Shown here: positions 9,124 to 20,734 of the stretch, one piece after another
Layout of the letters: every line of letters starts with the position of its first letter
Position numbering within the stretch: the first letter of the stretch is position 1
Source: Anodontia alba
Taxonomy: Eukaryota; Mollusca; Bivalvia; Lucinida; Lucinidae
Direction: 5' to 3'
Length of the DNA stretch: 64,000 bases
Assembly (NCBI GenBank): GCA_964016985.1
Contig: OZ024830.1
Coordinates: forward strand, 66,172,690-66,236,689
Translations under genes and position numbers: made by a program
The notes under the pieces: model-generated
What the model was told of the DNA's origin: nothing
The model's input: the letters and a program-made list of their open reading frames with translations, nothing else
The model's database searches: none

Positions 9124-9741
9124 TTAATTAACATGGTGCATTGTATGTCTGGAAATGCATTTGGCTGCATCTTATGATACCCTACTGCCTTTACCAGTCT
9201 CTCAGGCCTTGAAAGCTTTCCCTCTGGCAGCAATGGCCTTTTCCACATGTTCACTCCACCACCAGGTTTCAAGATACCAATGATTGGGCTGAGTTTTGTC
9301 ACACAGCTCAGTTGTCTTGAACAGTCCAGTCTTGATGTTGTTACAGATATCCTCAGTGGCAGCATCAGCAATACCTGCAGACACACTCATATGGGAGTTG
9401 AAGACCTGGAAATAATTGCTTGTGGGGGCCTTTAAGCTTCCAAACTTTAAGGCAAGGGGTGAACTTGCGCTTGGACTTTGGTAGCACATCAATCCTCATA
9501 CGCATACAAGAAGCAGATGTTTCAGAGCTACTTCCTCGCCAGGGATCACTTTTACATCTGTGACTAAGTTTGAGCAAGTTTGCGCATGGTTCTACAGAAA
9601 TTGATGCATGGTCCTATGGAAAAGGATGAGGTCTATCTGCATGGCTACCTTTCCTGACTTGTATGTGATGAGATGGATGTCATGTTTCTTGGAACAGGTG
9701 TTTCCAAGAAGCAGGCTGATTGCTAGGGCATTTTCTAGGGT

Positions 9742-10450
9742 AATCTAGGAGCCTTGAGGTTTGAGACACAGAGCTAAACACATGTACTTAACATTGTTGA
9801 TGCCGAGGACAACCACTGAAAGTGATCCCCATGTCACACTTGCTTACTCAAATAAGCGGGTTAGCCAGGGCTTTCTATACTTCAGATAGTAAGAAGGTAG
9901 TCTGTTCTTGTCTGCAAGACTTAGATCTACTGTTTGAATGGCATATGAATTTCTCTGCTTTGTTTATAAGGACAACGGCAATTTTTAGATGCTGTTAAAG
10001 AACTTTCTTTGAGTTGGATGTCAGCTAGGACAGGCAGTCTGGTAAAAACAAACAGATGTTCCAAAATCTTTATGGTGATACAAAAATAGGCTGTGCCAAT
10101 AGACATCAAAACTCCATTGGTAATGTCTCCAGCTTGGCTTCCTGTCAGGTGTGGGAGGCAGGGTCAGGCCATTGTGGTGAATCAAGCAAGTGCCCAAGGA
10201 AATTCAGGGTGGGAACACTCAATGCAAACACTCTGAGAGGAAGAGTTTGTGAGGTTGTGGAAACACAATCCCACAGGAAAGTGGATATTTGCTGTATTCA
10301 GGAGACCATATACTGTGGTGGCAACTGCCGCACAATCAAGGGCAAGGACTCCAGGTACAAGTTTACTGGTCCGGGAACAACAAAGGCACTGCTGGTGTAG
10401 GAGTGTTTGTTGCCAAAGAGTGGATAGAGAAAGTTTCTGAGGTGCAGAGT
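9742..10450 (+). mobile_element. LINE copy P3, 5' UTR and endonuclease start only
   Basis: Starts with 'gccttgaggtttgagacac' and the 5' UTR ('aacattgttgatgccg', 'gaaagtgatccccatg', 'ggctttctatacttcag'), then the endonuclease N-terminus. One frame (10056-10400) holds FRVGTLNANTLRGRVCEVVE and CIQETIYCGGN; the N-bearing motif is changed from NVN to NAN. The LINE stops at about 10450 exactly as in P1, followed by the inverted-repeat block. Confidence 0.85.
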
Positions 10451-11514
10451 TAAACTTCATTTAATTTTTTTCGCAACTGCTTCAGAAAGCAGGAGTGACG
10501 AATCATTTTCCAGTGGTGGCATTGGCGTTGTTGTCCGCATCAACAATGTTGAGTCTTTGCATTTAGCTCCATTTCTCAAACACAATGGCTTCTAGGTTAA
10601 TGAAACATCATACACATACCCGCCGTGATGCGCTTTGATCACTGCTATCAACTGTTACTGACCTAGACCTACTTTTCATGCTTGGCTGAACAGTGGTTTG
10701 TCTGTTCCTTTAGCCCCATTTCTAGAACACCATCAGCAGTCCAGACATAGCCATTCAGTGAGTTTCTTGTTTGAGTAGTTGATCAAGAGCATTAGGATAA
10801 ATTGGTTAAGGAAGACTCGCTGTACTTCAGGTAAGTCAGCAAGTAAGTTTACAGGTCTTCCTATTTAGCTGGTTAGTTAAGGCTTAGTGTATCTCAGAAA
10901 GTAAGGATGTAGGATAGTTTTGCCAAAGCTTTGTTTAGGTGGTTAACCAGGGCTTTCTCTACTTCAAGTAGTAAGAAGGTAGTCTGTTCTTGTCTGCAAG
11001 ACTTAGACCTAGTGTCAGAATGGCGTATGAATTTCTTCCACCAATTCATAGAGTTCATTCAACATATGGTTTATGTCTTACCAAAGATGTCAGAAAAGCA
11101 ATGCTGCAGAAGACATTGTGATTCAACATCTTCACCGTGTGTTGGCCTACAGTCTTACTTTCTGAAATACAATAAGCCTTGGCTAACTAGCTAAACATCC
11201 TGGTAAACTCGTCTACTTACTACCTGAAGTACAGTGAGCCTTCTATAACTTGTTTATCCTAATGCTCTTGATCAACTACTCGAACAAGAAATTTGCTGAA
11301 TGGCTATGTTGCAACTGCTGGTGGTGGTCAAGAAATGGAGCTAAATGCACAGACTAAACATTGTTTGCCCAAGAGTGAAATGAAGGTCTGGACCAGTAAT
11401 GTTTGATAGCAGTGAGCAGGATGCATCATGGCAGATATTTGTATGTAGATTGATTAACCTAGAAGCCTTGGTGTTTGAGACACAGTCGTACACATGTACT
11501 CAACATTGTTGATG
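10451..11514. repeat. Head-to-head inverted-repeat block 2
   Basis: Same structure as block 1 but without the 105-bp duplication and with a shorter right arm. The outer ends 'gcatcaacaatgtt' (about 10538) and 'aacattgttgatgcc' (about 11501) pair, and inner arms meet around 10900-11150 across the same central piece of 5' UTR and linker. Confidence 0.8.
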
Positions 11515-11823
11515 CCAACGACAACCACTGAAAGTGATCCCCATGTCGCACTTGCTTACTGAAGTAAGCTGGTTAGCCAGGGCTTTCTGTACTTCAGGTA
11601 GTAAGAAGGTATTCTGTTCTTGTTTGCAAGACTTAGATCTACTGTTTGAATGGCATAAGATTTTCTCCCCTTTCTTTATATGGACAACAGCAAAGTACAT
11701 TGCCTGTGTGAAGGAACAGCGTGCATGCTCAGGTGCCATTAAATAACTGAGTTGGGATGTCAGGTAGGACAGGAAATGTTGGAAAAACAAACAAATGTTC
11801 CAAAATCTTTAGTGAGATCACAA

Positions 11824-12051
11824 TAATAATAATAATAATAATAATCGACCTTATTTATAGAGGGTAACACATTTAGTAATCTAGTACTAATCTTCCATGT
11901 GGCCCTCTTTTTTCCTGGGTAGAAACCAGTACTAAGCAATGTGGATAAAGTCTCTTGCTCAAGGAAACAACACTTGCTGTTAGTGGGGATCGAACCCGGT
12001 ACCTATCGATCTCGAGTCCGACGCTTTACCACTGCACCACAGCGCTCACTG
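11824..12051 (-). mobile_element. tRNA-headed SINE S3, minus strand
   Basis: On the minus strand the head reads 'tggtgcagtggtaaagcg' (A-box-like) and 'ccgggttcgatcccc' (B-box), then a body with 'ccttgagcaagagacttta', and a tail of (ATT)n, seen here as the AAT run 11822-11845. It interrupts 'gatcacaacaatagaatc', which is intact in P5 near 19528. The only visible duplication is the 5-bp CACAA at 11819-11823 and 12052-12056. It is a retroposed tRNA-derived SINE, not a tRNA gene. Confidence 0.85.
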
Positions 12052-12960
12052 CACAACAATAGAATCTGAGTTAAGTGCTGCCAATAGACATCAAATTCCA
12101 TTGGTAATGTCTCCAGCTTGGCCTCCTGTCAGGTGTGGGAGGCAGGGTCGGGCCATTGTGGTGAATCAAGCAAGCACCCGAGGAAATTCAGGGTGGGAAC
12201 ACTCAATGTAAACACTGAGAGGAAAAGCTTGTAAGGTAGTGGAAACTCTATCCCGCAGGAAAGTGGATGTCTGCTGTATTCAGGACACCGTATACCATGG
12301 TGGTATCTGCCTCACAATCAAGGGCAAGGACACCAGGTACGAGCTCCATTGGCCTGGAAATGACTAAGACACTGTTGGTGTAGGAGTGTTTGTGGCTGAA
12401 GAGTGGATAGAGAAAGTTTTTGAGGTGCAGAGTTTCCAACAGAATTATCTTAGTGAAACTTATAGTTGGCCACCATGTGGTTACCATTCTGTGTGTGAAT
12501 GCCCAACAGAGTGGTCTAGTGATGGGGTTAAGGACCTGGTCTTTGATCAGCTGGGTACTGTGACTGCCAGAATCTCAGGATCTGAATTTCTGAACCATGT
12601 GGAGATTGGAATGGCCATGTAGGACGTGCAGGCACTGGATATAGGGAAGTGCATGGTGGGATGGGGTATGGCAGGCCGGAACCAGATGTTGAGGGTGATA
12701 GAACCCTAGAGTATGTCCTAGAGCATTCAACCTGCTTCTTGGGAACGCGTGGTCCAAGAAACCTGACAGCCATCTCATTACGTACAAGTCGGGAAAGGTA
12801 GCCACACAGATAGACTTCATCCTTTTCTGTAGAACCTTGCGCTAACTTTAACTTGTCACAGATGTAAAAGTGATCCCTGGTGAGGAAGTAACCCTGCAAC
12901 ATCAGCTTCTTGTATGCGATATGAGGATTGATGTGCCACCATAATCCAAACACAAGTTCA

Positions 12961-13004
12961 CCCCCACCCCCCCCCCCCACCCCCCCTCCCCGCCCCCCAC
13001 CACC
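12961..13004. repeat. C-rich low-complexity tract in P4
   Basis: About 44 bp of nearly pure C with scattered A, T and G, at the point where the endonuclease-connector boundary normally reads 'ttcacccctcgcctt'. P8 has a similar tract at the same place (42297-42335). It breaks the reading frame. Confidence 0.85.
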
Positions 13005-13249
13005 TTAAAGTTTGGATGCTTAAAGACCCTCATGAGCAATTATTTCCAGGAGGTCTTCAACTCGCATGTCAGCTGATGCTGCCACTGAGGATATCTGGAA
13101 TAACATCAAGACTGGCCTGGTCAAGAAAACTGAGGTGTGTGGCACAACTTGGCCCAATCATTGGCGTCTTGAAACCTGGTGGTGGAATCAGCATGTGGAA
13201 AAGGCCATTGCTGCCTAGGGAAAAGCCTGGAAGACTGGTAAAGGCACTA

Positions 13250-13361
13250 GGCAGTTGTCAGTTTCTGGCGAAAGAATGTGCACAATACTTGTTAACCGCT
13301 TAGAGGACTAAGCCTGCCCAGTAAACGTGTTGACTGGGCCGAAAAACCTCAACACAAACAA
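13250..13361 (+). mobile_element. S1 SINE 3' fragment inside P4
   Basis: Matches the S1 3' half ('gcagttgtcagtttctggcg', 'gcttagaggactaagcctgc', 'aacctcaacacaaacaa') but lacks the head and an internal ~40 bp ('gtggttaagtaaactgaccg...'). It sits in 'ggcactagggcatcatac' of the connector. No clear duplication flanks it and a few LINE bases are missing at the site. Confidence 0.75.
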
Positions 13362-13928
13362 TACAATGCAGCCAAATGCATTTCCAGACATGCAATGCAC
13401 CTTGCTCATCAAGGCCAACAAGAAGGCCTACGAGAATACTGACCCCAAGTCTTCAGAAGTCTACCGCCTTGCTAACCAGTTTAGAGGAGAGAACACTGAT
13501 GTTGATGGTGACAAATCAGTGAAGAATGATGCAGTGGAGATGTCAATGAGCAAAGACTCAAAGCAGAAGGCCTGGTTAGAGCACTACCGAAGGTTTCTCA
13601 ATGTTGAGTTCGACTGGGACCCAGACTACCTGACTGATGAACCACCAGTGGAAGGCCCGCCTATCCCAATCACCAGTGATATGGTTTTAAGAAAGCTATC
13701 TCTCAGATGAAGACAAGAAAGCACTGGGCCCATCAGGCATAGTGGTGGAGATGATACGAACAGCTGGTGACTTGGGCGCCTCTGTGATCTGTGACCACGC
13801 ATCTGCAATCATTTGCGATGGCAAGGTACTCTCTGACACGGAGCAGTTTCATTGTCTGCCTCTACAAGGGTAAGGGGGATGCATGGAAAAGGGGAAACTG
13901 ACGTGGTCTAAAGCTGACAAAGCAGGTC

Positions 13929-14439
13929 ATGAAAGTTCTGGAGAGGATTGTAGACTGCCTCATCAGACAGTTGGTGTCAATCGATGATTCCCAGTTTGGC
14001 TTTGTCCCAGGCAGAGGCACAACAGATGCAATCTTTGTAGTCAGGCAACTGCGAGAGTATCTAGCTACCAACAAGAGGTTCTACATGGCTTTTGTAGACC
14101 TGGAGAAGGCTTTTGATAGAGTTATCAGGTGGACGCTGAGAAAACTTGGTGTGGATTGTGCGACTGGTGTAGGGGATGTATGCCAATGAGCAGAGCCATA
14201 TCCGTATTTGTGAGGGGTACAGTGAAGAGTTTGAAGTGAAGGTTGGTGTTTACGAAGACTCGGTACTCAGCCTGCTGCTCTTCATCATTGTGCTTGAAGC
14301 CTTGCCACGCAAGTTCTGCTCTGGGGTCCCCTGGGAGGACCTTTATACCAGTGATCTTGTAATACTTGCTGAATCGTTTGAGGAATGTCAGGAGGCTCTT
14401 GACTTGGAAAAAAGCAATGGAGGAGAAAGGACAGAGTAA
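13929..14439 (+). pseudogene. LINE RT palm fragment in P4
   Basis: Frames at 13929-14189 and 14176-14439 give MKVLERIVDCLIRQLVSIDD, SQFGFVPGRGTTDAIFVVRQ, MAFVDLEKAFDRVIRWTLRK, then EFEVKVGVYEDSVLSLLLFI and EDLYTSDLVILAESFEE. MAFVDLEKAFD keeps the first catalytic Asp of the palm. The YADD box reads YTSD, so the metal-binding pair is damaged, and GVHQGS has become GVYEDS. A frameshift lies near 14170. Confidence 0.85.
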
Positions 14440-14491
14440 ATGCAGGAAAGACAAAGATCATGATTTGTAGTACGAGTCTAGACCTCCTGCA

Positions 14492-14770
14492 GTGTTCAGA
14501 CGAGTTTCATGTGCTGTCTGTCGCACTGGAGTGGGCAGGAACAGAATCTTCTGCAATGGCTGCAAGCACTGGGTGCACAAGAAATGCAGTGGGATCAAGT
14601 GCTTGGCAAAGGACCCTGATTACAGATGTACACAGTGCCAGGGAACTGCATACCTCTTGGACAGCAAACCACATATGGAAGTCCAAGTCGGACCTGACAA
14701 GCCAGAGGTGGTAGCTTTCTTTTACTACCTGGGAGACATTCTCTCAGCAGCTGATGGCTGTGAACTTTGA
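14492..14770 (+). pseudogene. LINE PHD-like finger in P4
   Basis: A 92-codon frame with C-x2-C-x10-C-x2-C-x4-H-x2-C-x13-C-x2-C (CAVC, FCNGC, HWVHKKC, CTQC), all eight ligands present. It continues to QVGPDKPEVVAFFYYLGDIL and stops at SAADGCEL, a stop shared with the array copies. Confidence 0.8.
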
Positions 14771-15345
14771 ACCACAACACATGTGAAAACCACCTGGAAG
14801 AAGTTCAAGGAGTTGCTACTGGTTGACTCTTCCCACCAGCTCTTTTTCAAGACACCTGGCTTTGTGTACAGGTGTTGTGTGTAGAGTGCAGTGCTCCATG
14901 CCAGTCAGACTTGGCCATTGACAAAGCCAAACCTCCAATGTCTGCAGCGAATTGACAGGGCATTGATCAGACAGATGTGCAATGTCAAGCCACAAGACAT
15001 TGTCACCACCAGATCCAGTGAGTTACTTGTGCGGGTTTGCATTGAGGATCTGTACCTCATTCTGGAGGAGAAATGGCTCTGCTGGTATGGACATGTGGAA
15101 TGCTCCAATGGTGCAGTCAAGAGAGCCTTTGACATACAGGTTGATGGAAAGCATGATCCTGGGAGGCCCAAGATGACATGAAAGCAGATGACGGAGAGGA
15201 ATTGCAGAGAGTGGAAGCTCTCATGATAGACATACCTGGAGATCTTGTATGAGATCTGCCATGCGCACAGCAAGCCAGCTACCTGGAAGGGGATGTGGAT
15301 GTTGCCCCAGTACCTGCACATTAATCAAAAATCCGATGATCGGAT

Positions 15346-15461
15346 GATGATACATTGTTCAAGCAGTACCTGATTGGTTCTTGTAAAGATGTCAGAAAAG
15401 CAATGTTGTGGAGGACATTGTTGAATCACAGATTCAACATCTTTACAATGTACCAGTGATG
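15346..15461. repeat. Tail-to-tail linker B with ACA-loop hairpin
   Basis: Same linker as in unit A. The GTTGAATC / GATTCAAC stem with loop ACA lies at 15420-15438. Confidence 0.85.
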
Positions 15462-17216
15462 TTGCTCATCATCATCATCAGCATCATCAAATTTTTTATT
15501 AACATGCTGGTACAGGGGCAACATCCACATCAGTGGGACCCCTTCCAGGTAGCTGGCTTGCTGCATGCATAGTAGATCTCATACAAGATCTCCAGGTATG
15601 TCTATCATGAGGGTCGATAGCCCAGAGCTTCCCCTCTCTGCAATCCCTCTCTGTCAGCAGCTGCCATGTCATCTTGGGCCTCTCAAGACAATGTGTTCCA
15701 TCAACCTGTATGCCAAAGGCCGTCTTGACTGCATCATTGGAGTGTTCCACATGTCCATACCAGCTGAGCCTCTCCTTTAGAATGAGGTCGAGATCCTCAA
15801 TGCCAAGCCGCACAAGTAGCTAATTGGATTTGGTGGTGACATCGTCTTGCGGCTTGACTTTGCAGATCTGTCTGATCATAGCCCTGTTATTTTGCTGCAG
15901 ATGTTGGCAGTTTGGCTTTGTCCATGGCCAAGTCTCATTGGCTTGGAGCATTGCACTCTGCACACAAGAGCTTTAAACGTGGCCATGTGTCTTGAAAGAG
16001 AGGTGCTGGGAAGAGAACTGATAGCAGCTCCTTGAACTGCTTCCAGGCGGTTTTCACATGTGATGTGATTGAAAGTTCACAGCCATCAGCTGCTGAGAGC
16101 ATGTCTCCTAGGTAGCAAGAGGAAGCTATCATCCCCAGCTTGATAGGTTCGTCTTGGACTTTCCTATGTGGTCTGCCGTCCAAGCCGCGTGCACTTCCCT
16201 GGCATTGCGTACATCTGCAATCAGGGTCCCTTACCACGCGCTTGAGCTCTCTGCAATCTTGTGCACCCAGAGCTTGCAGCTGTTTCTTCAGATGATGTTG
16301 CTGCCCACTCCAGTGCAACAGACTGCACATGGAAACTCGGCTGAACTCTGCAGGGGGTACATCTGCAATCAGGGTCCTTTGCCAAGCGCTTGAGCTCTCT
16401 GCAATCTTGTGCACCCAGAGCTTGCAGCTGTTTCTTCAGATGATGTTGCTGCCCACTCCAGTGCGACAGACTGCACATGGAAACTCGGCTGAACTCTGCA
16501 GGGGGTCCAGGCCTGTACCACAGATCATGATCTTTGTCTTTCCTGCACTTACTCAGTCCTTTCTCCTCCATTGCCTCTTTCCAAGTTAAGAGCCTCCTGT
16601 CACATCCCTCAAGCGATTCAGTGATACCAAGGTCATCGGCAAAGAGGTCCTCTCAGGGGAACCCAGAGTGGAACTTGCATGACAAAGCTTCAAGCACAAT
16701 GATGAAGCGCAGCAGGCTGAGTAGCATGTCTTGATGAACACTGACCTTCACTTTAACTCTTCACTGTACCCCTCACCAACATGGACATGGCTCTGCTCAT
16801 TGGCATTCATCACCAGTCGCACAATCCACTCCTCCACACCAAGTTTTCTCAGCGCCCACCTGATGACCTTTTGAGGTACTCTATCAAACGCCTTCTCCAG
16901 GTCTACAAAAAGCCATGTAGAGTCTCTTGTTGGCTAGATACTTCTCTTGCAGCTGCTTTTCTACAAAGATGGCATCTGTTGTGCCTCTGCCTGGGACAAA
17001 GCCAAACTGGGAATGGTCGATTGACACCAACTGTCTGAGGCGGACCATAATCCTATCCAGGACTTTCATTGCCTGATTTTCAGCTTTAGAACACGTGACT
17101 CTCCCCTTTTCCATGCATCCCCCTTAACCCTTGTAGAGGCAGACAATGAAACTCTGCTCCCAGTAAAAGAGTACCTTGCCATTGCAATTGATTGCAGCTG
17201 CAAGGTCACAGATCTT
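15462..17216 (-). mobile_element. LINE copy M2, 3' part, minus strand
   Basis: On the minus strand it runs from the RT (around ICDLAAAINCNGKVL at 17216) through the FVPGRGTTDAIF block (16884-17114), PHD module and C-terminus to the tail at 15462. The C-terminal frame 15499-15813 is open (RLGIEDLDLILKERLSWYGH to GPTDVDVAPVPAC). The 5' continuation is the flipped segment 17217-18242. It carries a private 148-bp tandem duplication. Confidence 0.9.
16210..16505. repeat. 148-bp tandem duplication in the PHD region of M2
   Basis: 'tacatctgcaatcagggtcc' begins both 16210-16357 and 16358-16505. Units differ at a few bases (ccttaccacgc against ctttgccaagc). The duplicated stretch covers the zinc-finger coding part. 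M3-M5 have one unit. Confidence 0.9.
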
Positions 17217-18242
17217 AGAGTTTTTGAGGTGCAGAGTCTCCGACAGAATCATCTTAGTGAAACTTATAGATGGCCAACATGTGGATACCATTCTGTGTGT
17301 GAATGCCCCACAGAGTGGTCTAGTGATGTGGTTAAGGACAGTATTCTTTGATCGGCTGGATGCTGTGAATGCCAGGATCCCAGGATTTGAATTTCTGATG
17401 CCATGAGGAGATTGGAATGGCCATGTAGGTCATGCAGGCACTGGATATAGGGAAGAGCATGGTGATATGGGATACAGCAGGCTAGAACCAGATGTTGAGG
17501 GTGATAGAACCCTAGAGTGTGCCCTAGCATTCAACCTGCTTCTTGGGAACACATGTTCCAAGAAACGTGACCACAGTCTCATCACGTACAAGTCGGGAAA
17601 GGTAGCCATGCAGATAGACTTCATCCTTTTCCAACGGACCATGCACAAACTTGTCACAGATGTAAAAGTGATCCCTTGCAAGGAAGTAACCCTGCAACAT
17701 TAGCTTCTTGTATGCGATATGAGGTTTGATGTGCCACCAAAATCCAAGCTTAAGTTCATCCCTCGCCTTAAGGTTGGAAGCTTAAAGACCATCATGAGCA
17801 ATTATTTCCAGGAGGTCTTCAACTTGCATGTAAGTGCATCTGCTGGTGTACCTGATGCTGCCACTGAGGATATCTGGAACAACATCAAGACTGGCCTGCT
17901 CAAGACAGCCGAGGTATGTGGCACAACTCGGCCCAATCACTGGCGTCTTGAAACATTGTGGTGGAATGAGCACGTGGAAAAGGCCATTGCTGCCTAGGGG
18001 AAAGATTTCAAGGCCTGGAAGACTGGAAGATTTCAAGGCCTGGAAGGCACTAGGGCATCATACAATGCAGCCAAATACATTTCCAAACATGCAATGCACC
18101 ATGCTTGTCAAGAAGCCAACAAGAAGGCCTACGAGAATATTGAGCCCAAATCTTCAGAAGTCTACCACCTTGCTAACCAGTTTAGAGGAGAGAACACTGT
18201 TGTTGGTGGTGGCAAATCGGTGAAGAATGATGCAGGGGAGAT
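17217..18242 (+). mobile_element. Flipped EN-RT segment of M2
   Basis: Plus-strand sequence from endonuclease FEVQSLRQNHLSETYR to connector KNDAGEMS lies at the 5' side of minus copy M2. Its upstream-most LINE coordinate abuts the upstream-most coordinate of the minus part. About 75 codons between the two parts, and the endonuclease N-terminus, are missing. This is the arrangement made by twin priming. Frames include NLLLGNTCSKKRDHSLITYK and AMQIDFILFQRTMHKLVTDV (endonuclease C-terminus) and NNIKTGLLKTAEVCGTTRPN. Confidence 0.85.
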
Positions 18243-19230
18243 GTCCGCATCAACAATGTTAAGTCTTTGCATTTAGCTCCATTTCTCAAACACGACGACT
18301 TCTAGGCTAATGAAACATCATACACATATCCGCTGTGATGCGCTTTGATCACTGCTATCAACTGTTACTGACCTAGACCTTCTTTTCATGCTTGGCTGAA
18401 CAGTGGTTTGTCTGTGCCTTTAGCCCCATTTCTTGAACACCATCAGCAGTCCAGACGTAGCCATTCAGTGAGTTTCTTGTTTGAGTAGTTGATCAAGAGC
18501 ATTAGGATAAATTGGTTAAGGAAGACTCGCTGTACATCAGGTAAGTAAGCAAGTTTACAGGTCTTCCTATTTAGCCGGTTAGTCAAGGCTTAGTGTATCT
18601 CAGAAAGTAAGGGTGTAGGATAGTTTTGCCAAAGCTTTAAGTTTAGCTGGTTAACCAGGGCTTTCTCTACTTCAAGTAGTAAGAAGGTAGTCTGTTCTTG
18701 TCTGCAAGACTTAGACCTAGTGTCAGAATGGCGTACGAATTTCTTCCACCGATTCATAGAGTTCATTCAACATATGGTTTAAGTCTTACCAAAGATGTAA
18801 GAAAAGCAATGTTGCAAAAGACATTGTGATTCAACATCTCCACCGTGTGTTGGCCTACAGTCTTACTTTCTGAAATACAATAAGCCTTGGCTAACTAGCT
18901 AAACATGAAGATCCTGGTAAATTCGTCTACTTACTACCTGAAGCACAGTGAGCCTTCTATAACCAGTTAATCCTAATGCTCTTGATCAACTACTCGAACA
19001 AGAAATTTGCTGAATGGCTATGTTGCAACTACTGGTGGTGTTCAAGAAATGGAGCTAAATGCACAGACTAACATTGTTTGCCCAAGAGTGAAAAGAAGAT
19101 CTGAACCAGTAATGTTTGGTAGCAGTGGGCAGGACGCATCATGACAGATATTTGTATGTAGATTCATTAACCTAGAAGTCTTGGTGTTTGAGAGACAGTC
19201 GTACACACATACTTAACATTGTTGATGCCG
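18243..19230. repeat. Head-to-head inverted-repeat block 3
   Basis: Begins 'cgcatcaacaatgttaag' directly after the connector sequence 'ggggagatgtc' and ends 'cttaacattgttgatgcc' near 19230. The arms pair as in block 1. There is no endonuclease start before it, unlike blocks 1 and 2. Confidence 0.85.
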
Positions 19231-20670
19231 ACAACAACCACTGAAAGTGATCCCCATGTCGCACTTGCTTAAGTAAGCTGGTTAGAGGGGGCTTTCTGTA
19301 CTTCAGGTAGTAAGAAGGTATTCTGTTCTTGTTTGCAAAACTTAGATCTACTGTTTGAATGGCATAAGAATTTCTCCCCTTTCTTTATATGAACAACAGC
19401 AAAGTTCATTGCCTGTGTGCGGGAACAGCATGCATGCTCAGGTGCCATTAAATAACTGAGTTGGGATGTCAGCTAGGACAGGAAATGTTGGAAAAACAAA
19501 CAAATGTTCCAAAATCTTTAGTGAGATCACAACAATAGAATCTGAGTTAGGTGGTGCCAATAGACATCAAAATTCCATTGGTAATGTCTCCAGCTTGGCC
19601 TCCTGTCAGGTGTGGGAGGCAGGGTTGGGCCATTGTGGTGAATCAAGCAAGCACCCGAGGAAATTCAGGGTGGGAACACTCAATGTAAACACTGAGAGGA
19701 AAAGCTTGTAAGATAGTGGAAACTCTATCCCGCAGGAAAGTGGATGTCTGCTGTATTCAGGACACCGTATACCGTGGTGGCATCTACCGTGGTGGCATCT
19801 GCCGCACAATCAAGGGCAAGGACACCAGGTATGAGCTCTATTGGCCTGGAAATGACTAAGACACTGTTGGTGTAGGAGTGTTTATGGCCGAAGAGTGGAT
19901 AGAGAAAGTTTTTGAGGTGCAGAGTTTCCAACAGAATTATCTTAGTGAAACTTATAGTTGGCCACCATGTGGTTACCATTCTGTGTGTGAATGCCCAACA
20001 GAGTGGTCTAGTGATCGGGTTAAGGACCTGTTCTTTGATCAGCTGGGTACTGTGACTGCCAGGATCTCAGGATCTGAATTTCTGAACCATGTGGAGATTG
20101 GAATGGCCATGTAGGACGTGCAGGCACTGGATATAGGGAAGTGCATGGTGGGATGGGGTATGGCAGGCCGAGGGTGATAGAAACCTAGAGTATGTCCTAG
20201 CATTCAACCTGCTTCTTGGGAACACATGGTCCAAGAAACGTGACAGCCATCTCATTACGTACAAGTCGGGAAAGGTAGCCACACAGATAGACTTCATCCT
20301 TTTCCGTAGAACCATGCGCTTACTTGTCACAGATGTAAAAGTGATCCCTGGCGAGGAAGTAACCCTGCAACATCAGCTTGTATGCGATATGACGATTGAT
20401 GTGCCACCAAAATCCAAGCACAAGTTCACCCTCCCCGCCTTAAAGTTTGGACGCTTAAAGACCCTCATGAGCAATTACTTCCAGGAGGTCTTCAGCTGAT
20501 GCTGCCACTGAGGATATCTGGAACAACATCAAGACTGGCCTGCTCAAGAAAACTGAGGTGTGTTGCACCACTCGGCCCACTCATTGGCGTCTTGAAACCT
20601 GGTGGTGGAATCAGCATGTGGAAAAGGCCATTGCTGCCTAGGGGAAAGCTTTCAAGGCCTGGAAGACTGG

Positions 20671-20734
20671 TAAAGGCACTAGGGCATCATACGATGCAGC
20701 AGTAAAGGCACTAGGGCATCATACGATGCAGCGA
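20671..20734. repeat. 32-bp tandem duplication in connector of P5
   Basis: 'taaaggcactagggcatcat' occurs at 20671 and again at 20703. The same duplication is at about 27879 in P6 and 35042 in P7, and absent from P2, P4 and P8, so it marks the array. Confidence 0.9.

Larger units (their letters stand above)
6931..9741 (-). mobile_element. LINE copy M1, 5'-truncated, minus strand
   Basis: Read on the minus strand from about 9741 to 6931 it covers the endonuclease C-terminal third, connector, RT, PHD module, C-terminus (GPTDVDVAPVPAC) and tail. It ends abruptly at 9741 inside the endonuclease (FNLLLGNT region), where plus-strand 5' UTR sequence begins. It is colinear, unlike M2-M5, and matches the extent of M6 at 44.7-47.25 kb to within a few bases. 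It carries a MITE insertion at 8920-9123 and several frameshifts. Confidence 0.9.
11515..15345 (+). mobile_element. LINE copy P4 (unit B), near full length, decayed
   Basis: 5' UTR 11515-11820; endonuclease 12060-12960 in pieces (FVAEEWIEKVFEVQSFQQN at 12386 on); connector and RT 13020-14440; PHD finger 14492-14770; C-terminus 14891-15320; TGATGA tail to about 15345. It is broken by an S3 element (11824-12051), a C-rich tract (12961-13004) and an S1 fragment (13250-13361), besides frameshifts. The connector frame 13327-13710 runs SEVYRLANQFRGENTDVDG to NVEFDWDPDYLTDEPPVEGP without a stop. Confidence 0.9.

Noticed and set aside
9742..10040. A separate promoter or regulatory element upstream of P3
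   Set aside because: The sequence is the ordinary 5' UTR shared by all plus copies. No TATA box or initiator could be supported from sequence alone.
16210..16505. Duplicated zinc finger (a two-finger variant of the LINE protein) in M2
   Set aside because: The 148-bp period is not a multiple of three and both units contain frame breaks, so no two-finger protein could be made.
18243..19230. CRISPR-like or satellite array in the inverted-repeat blocks
   Set aside because: The repeats are two long inverted arms, not short direct repeats with unique spacers, and the genome is eukaryotic.
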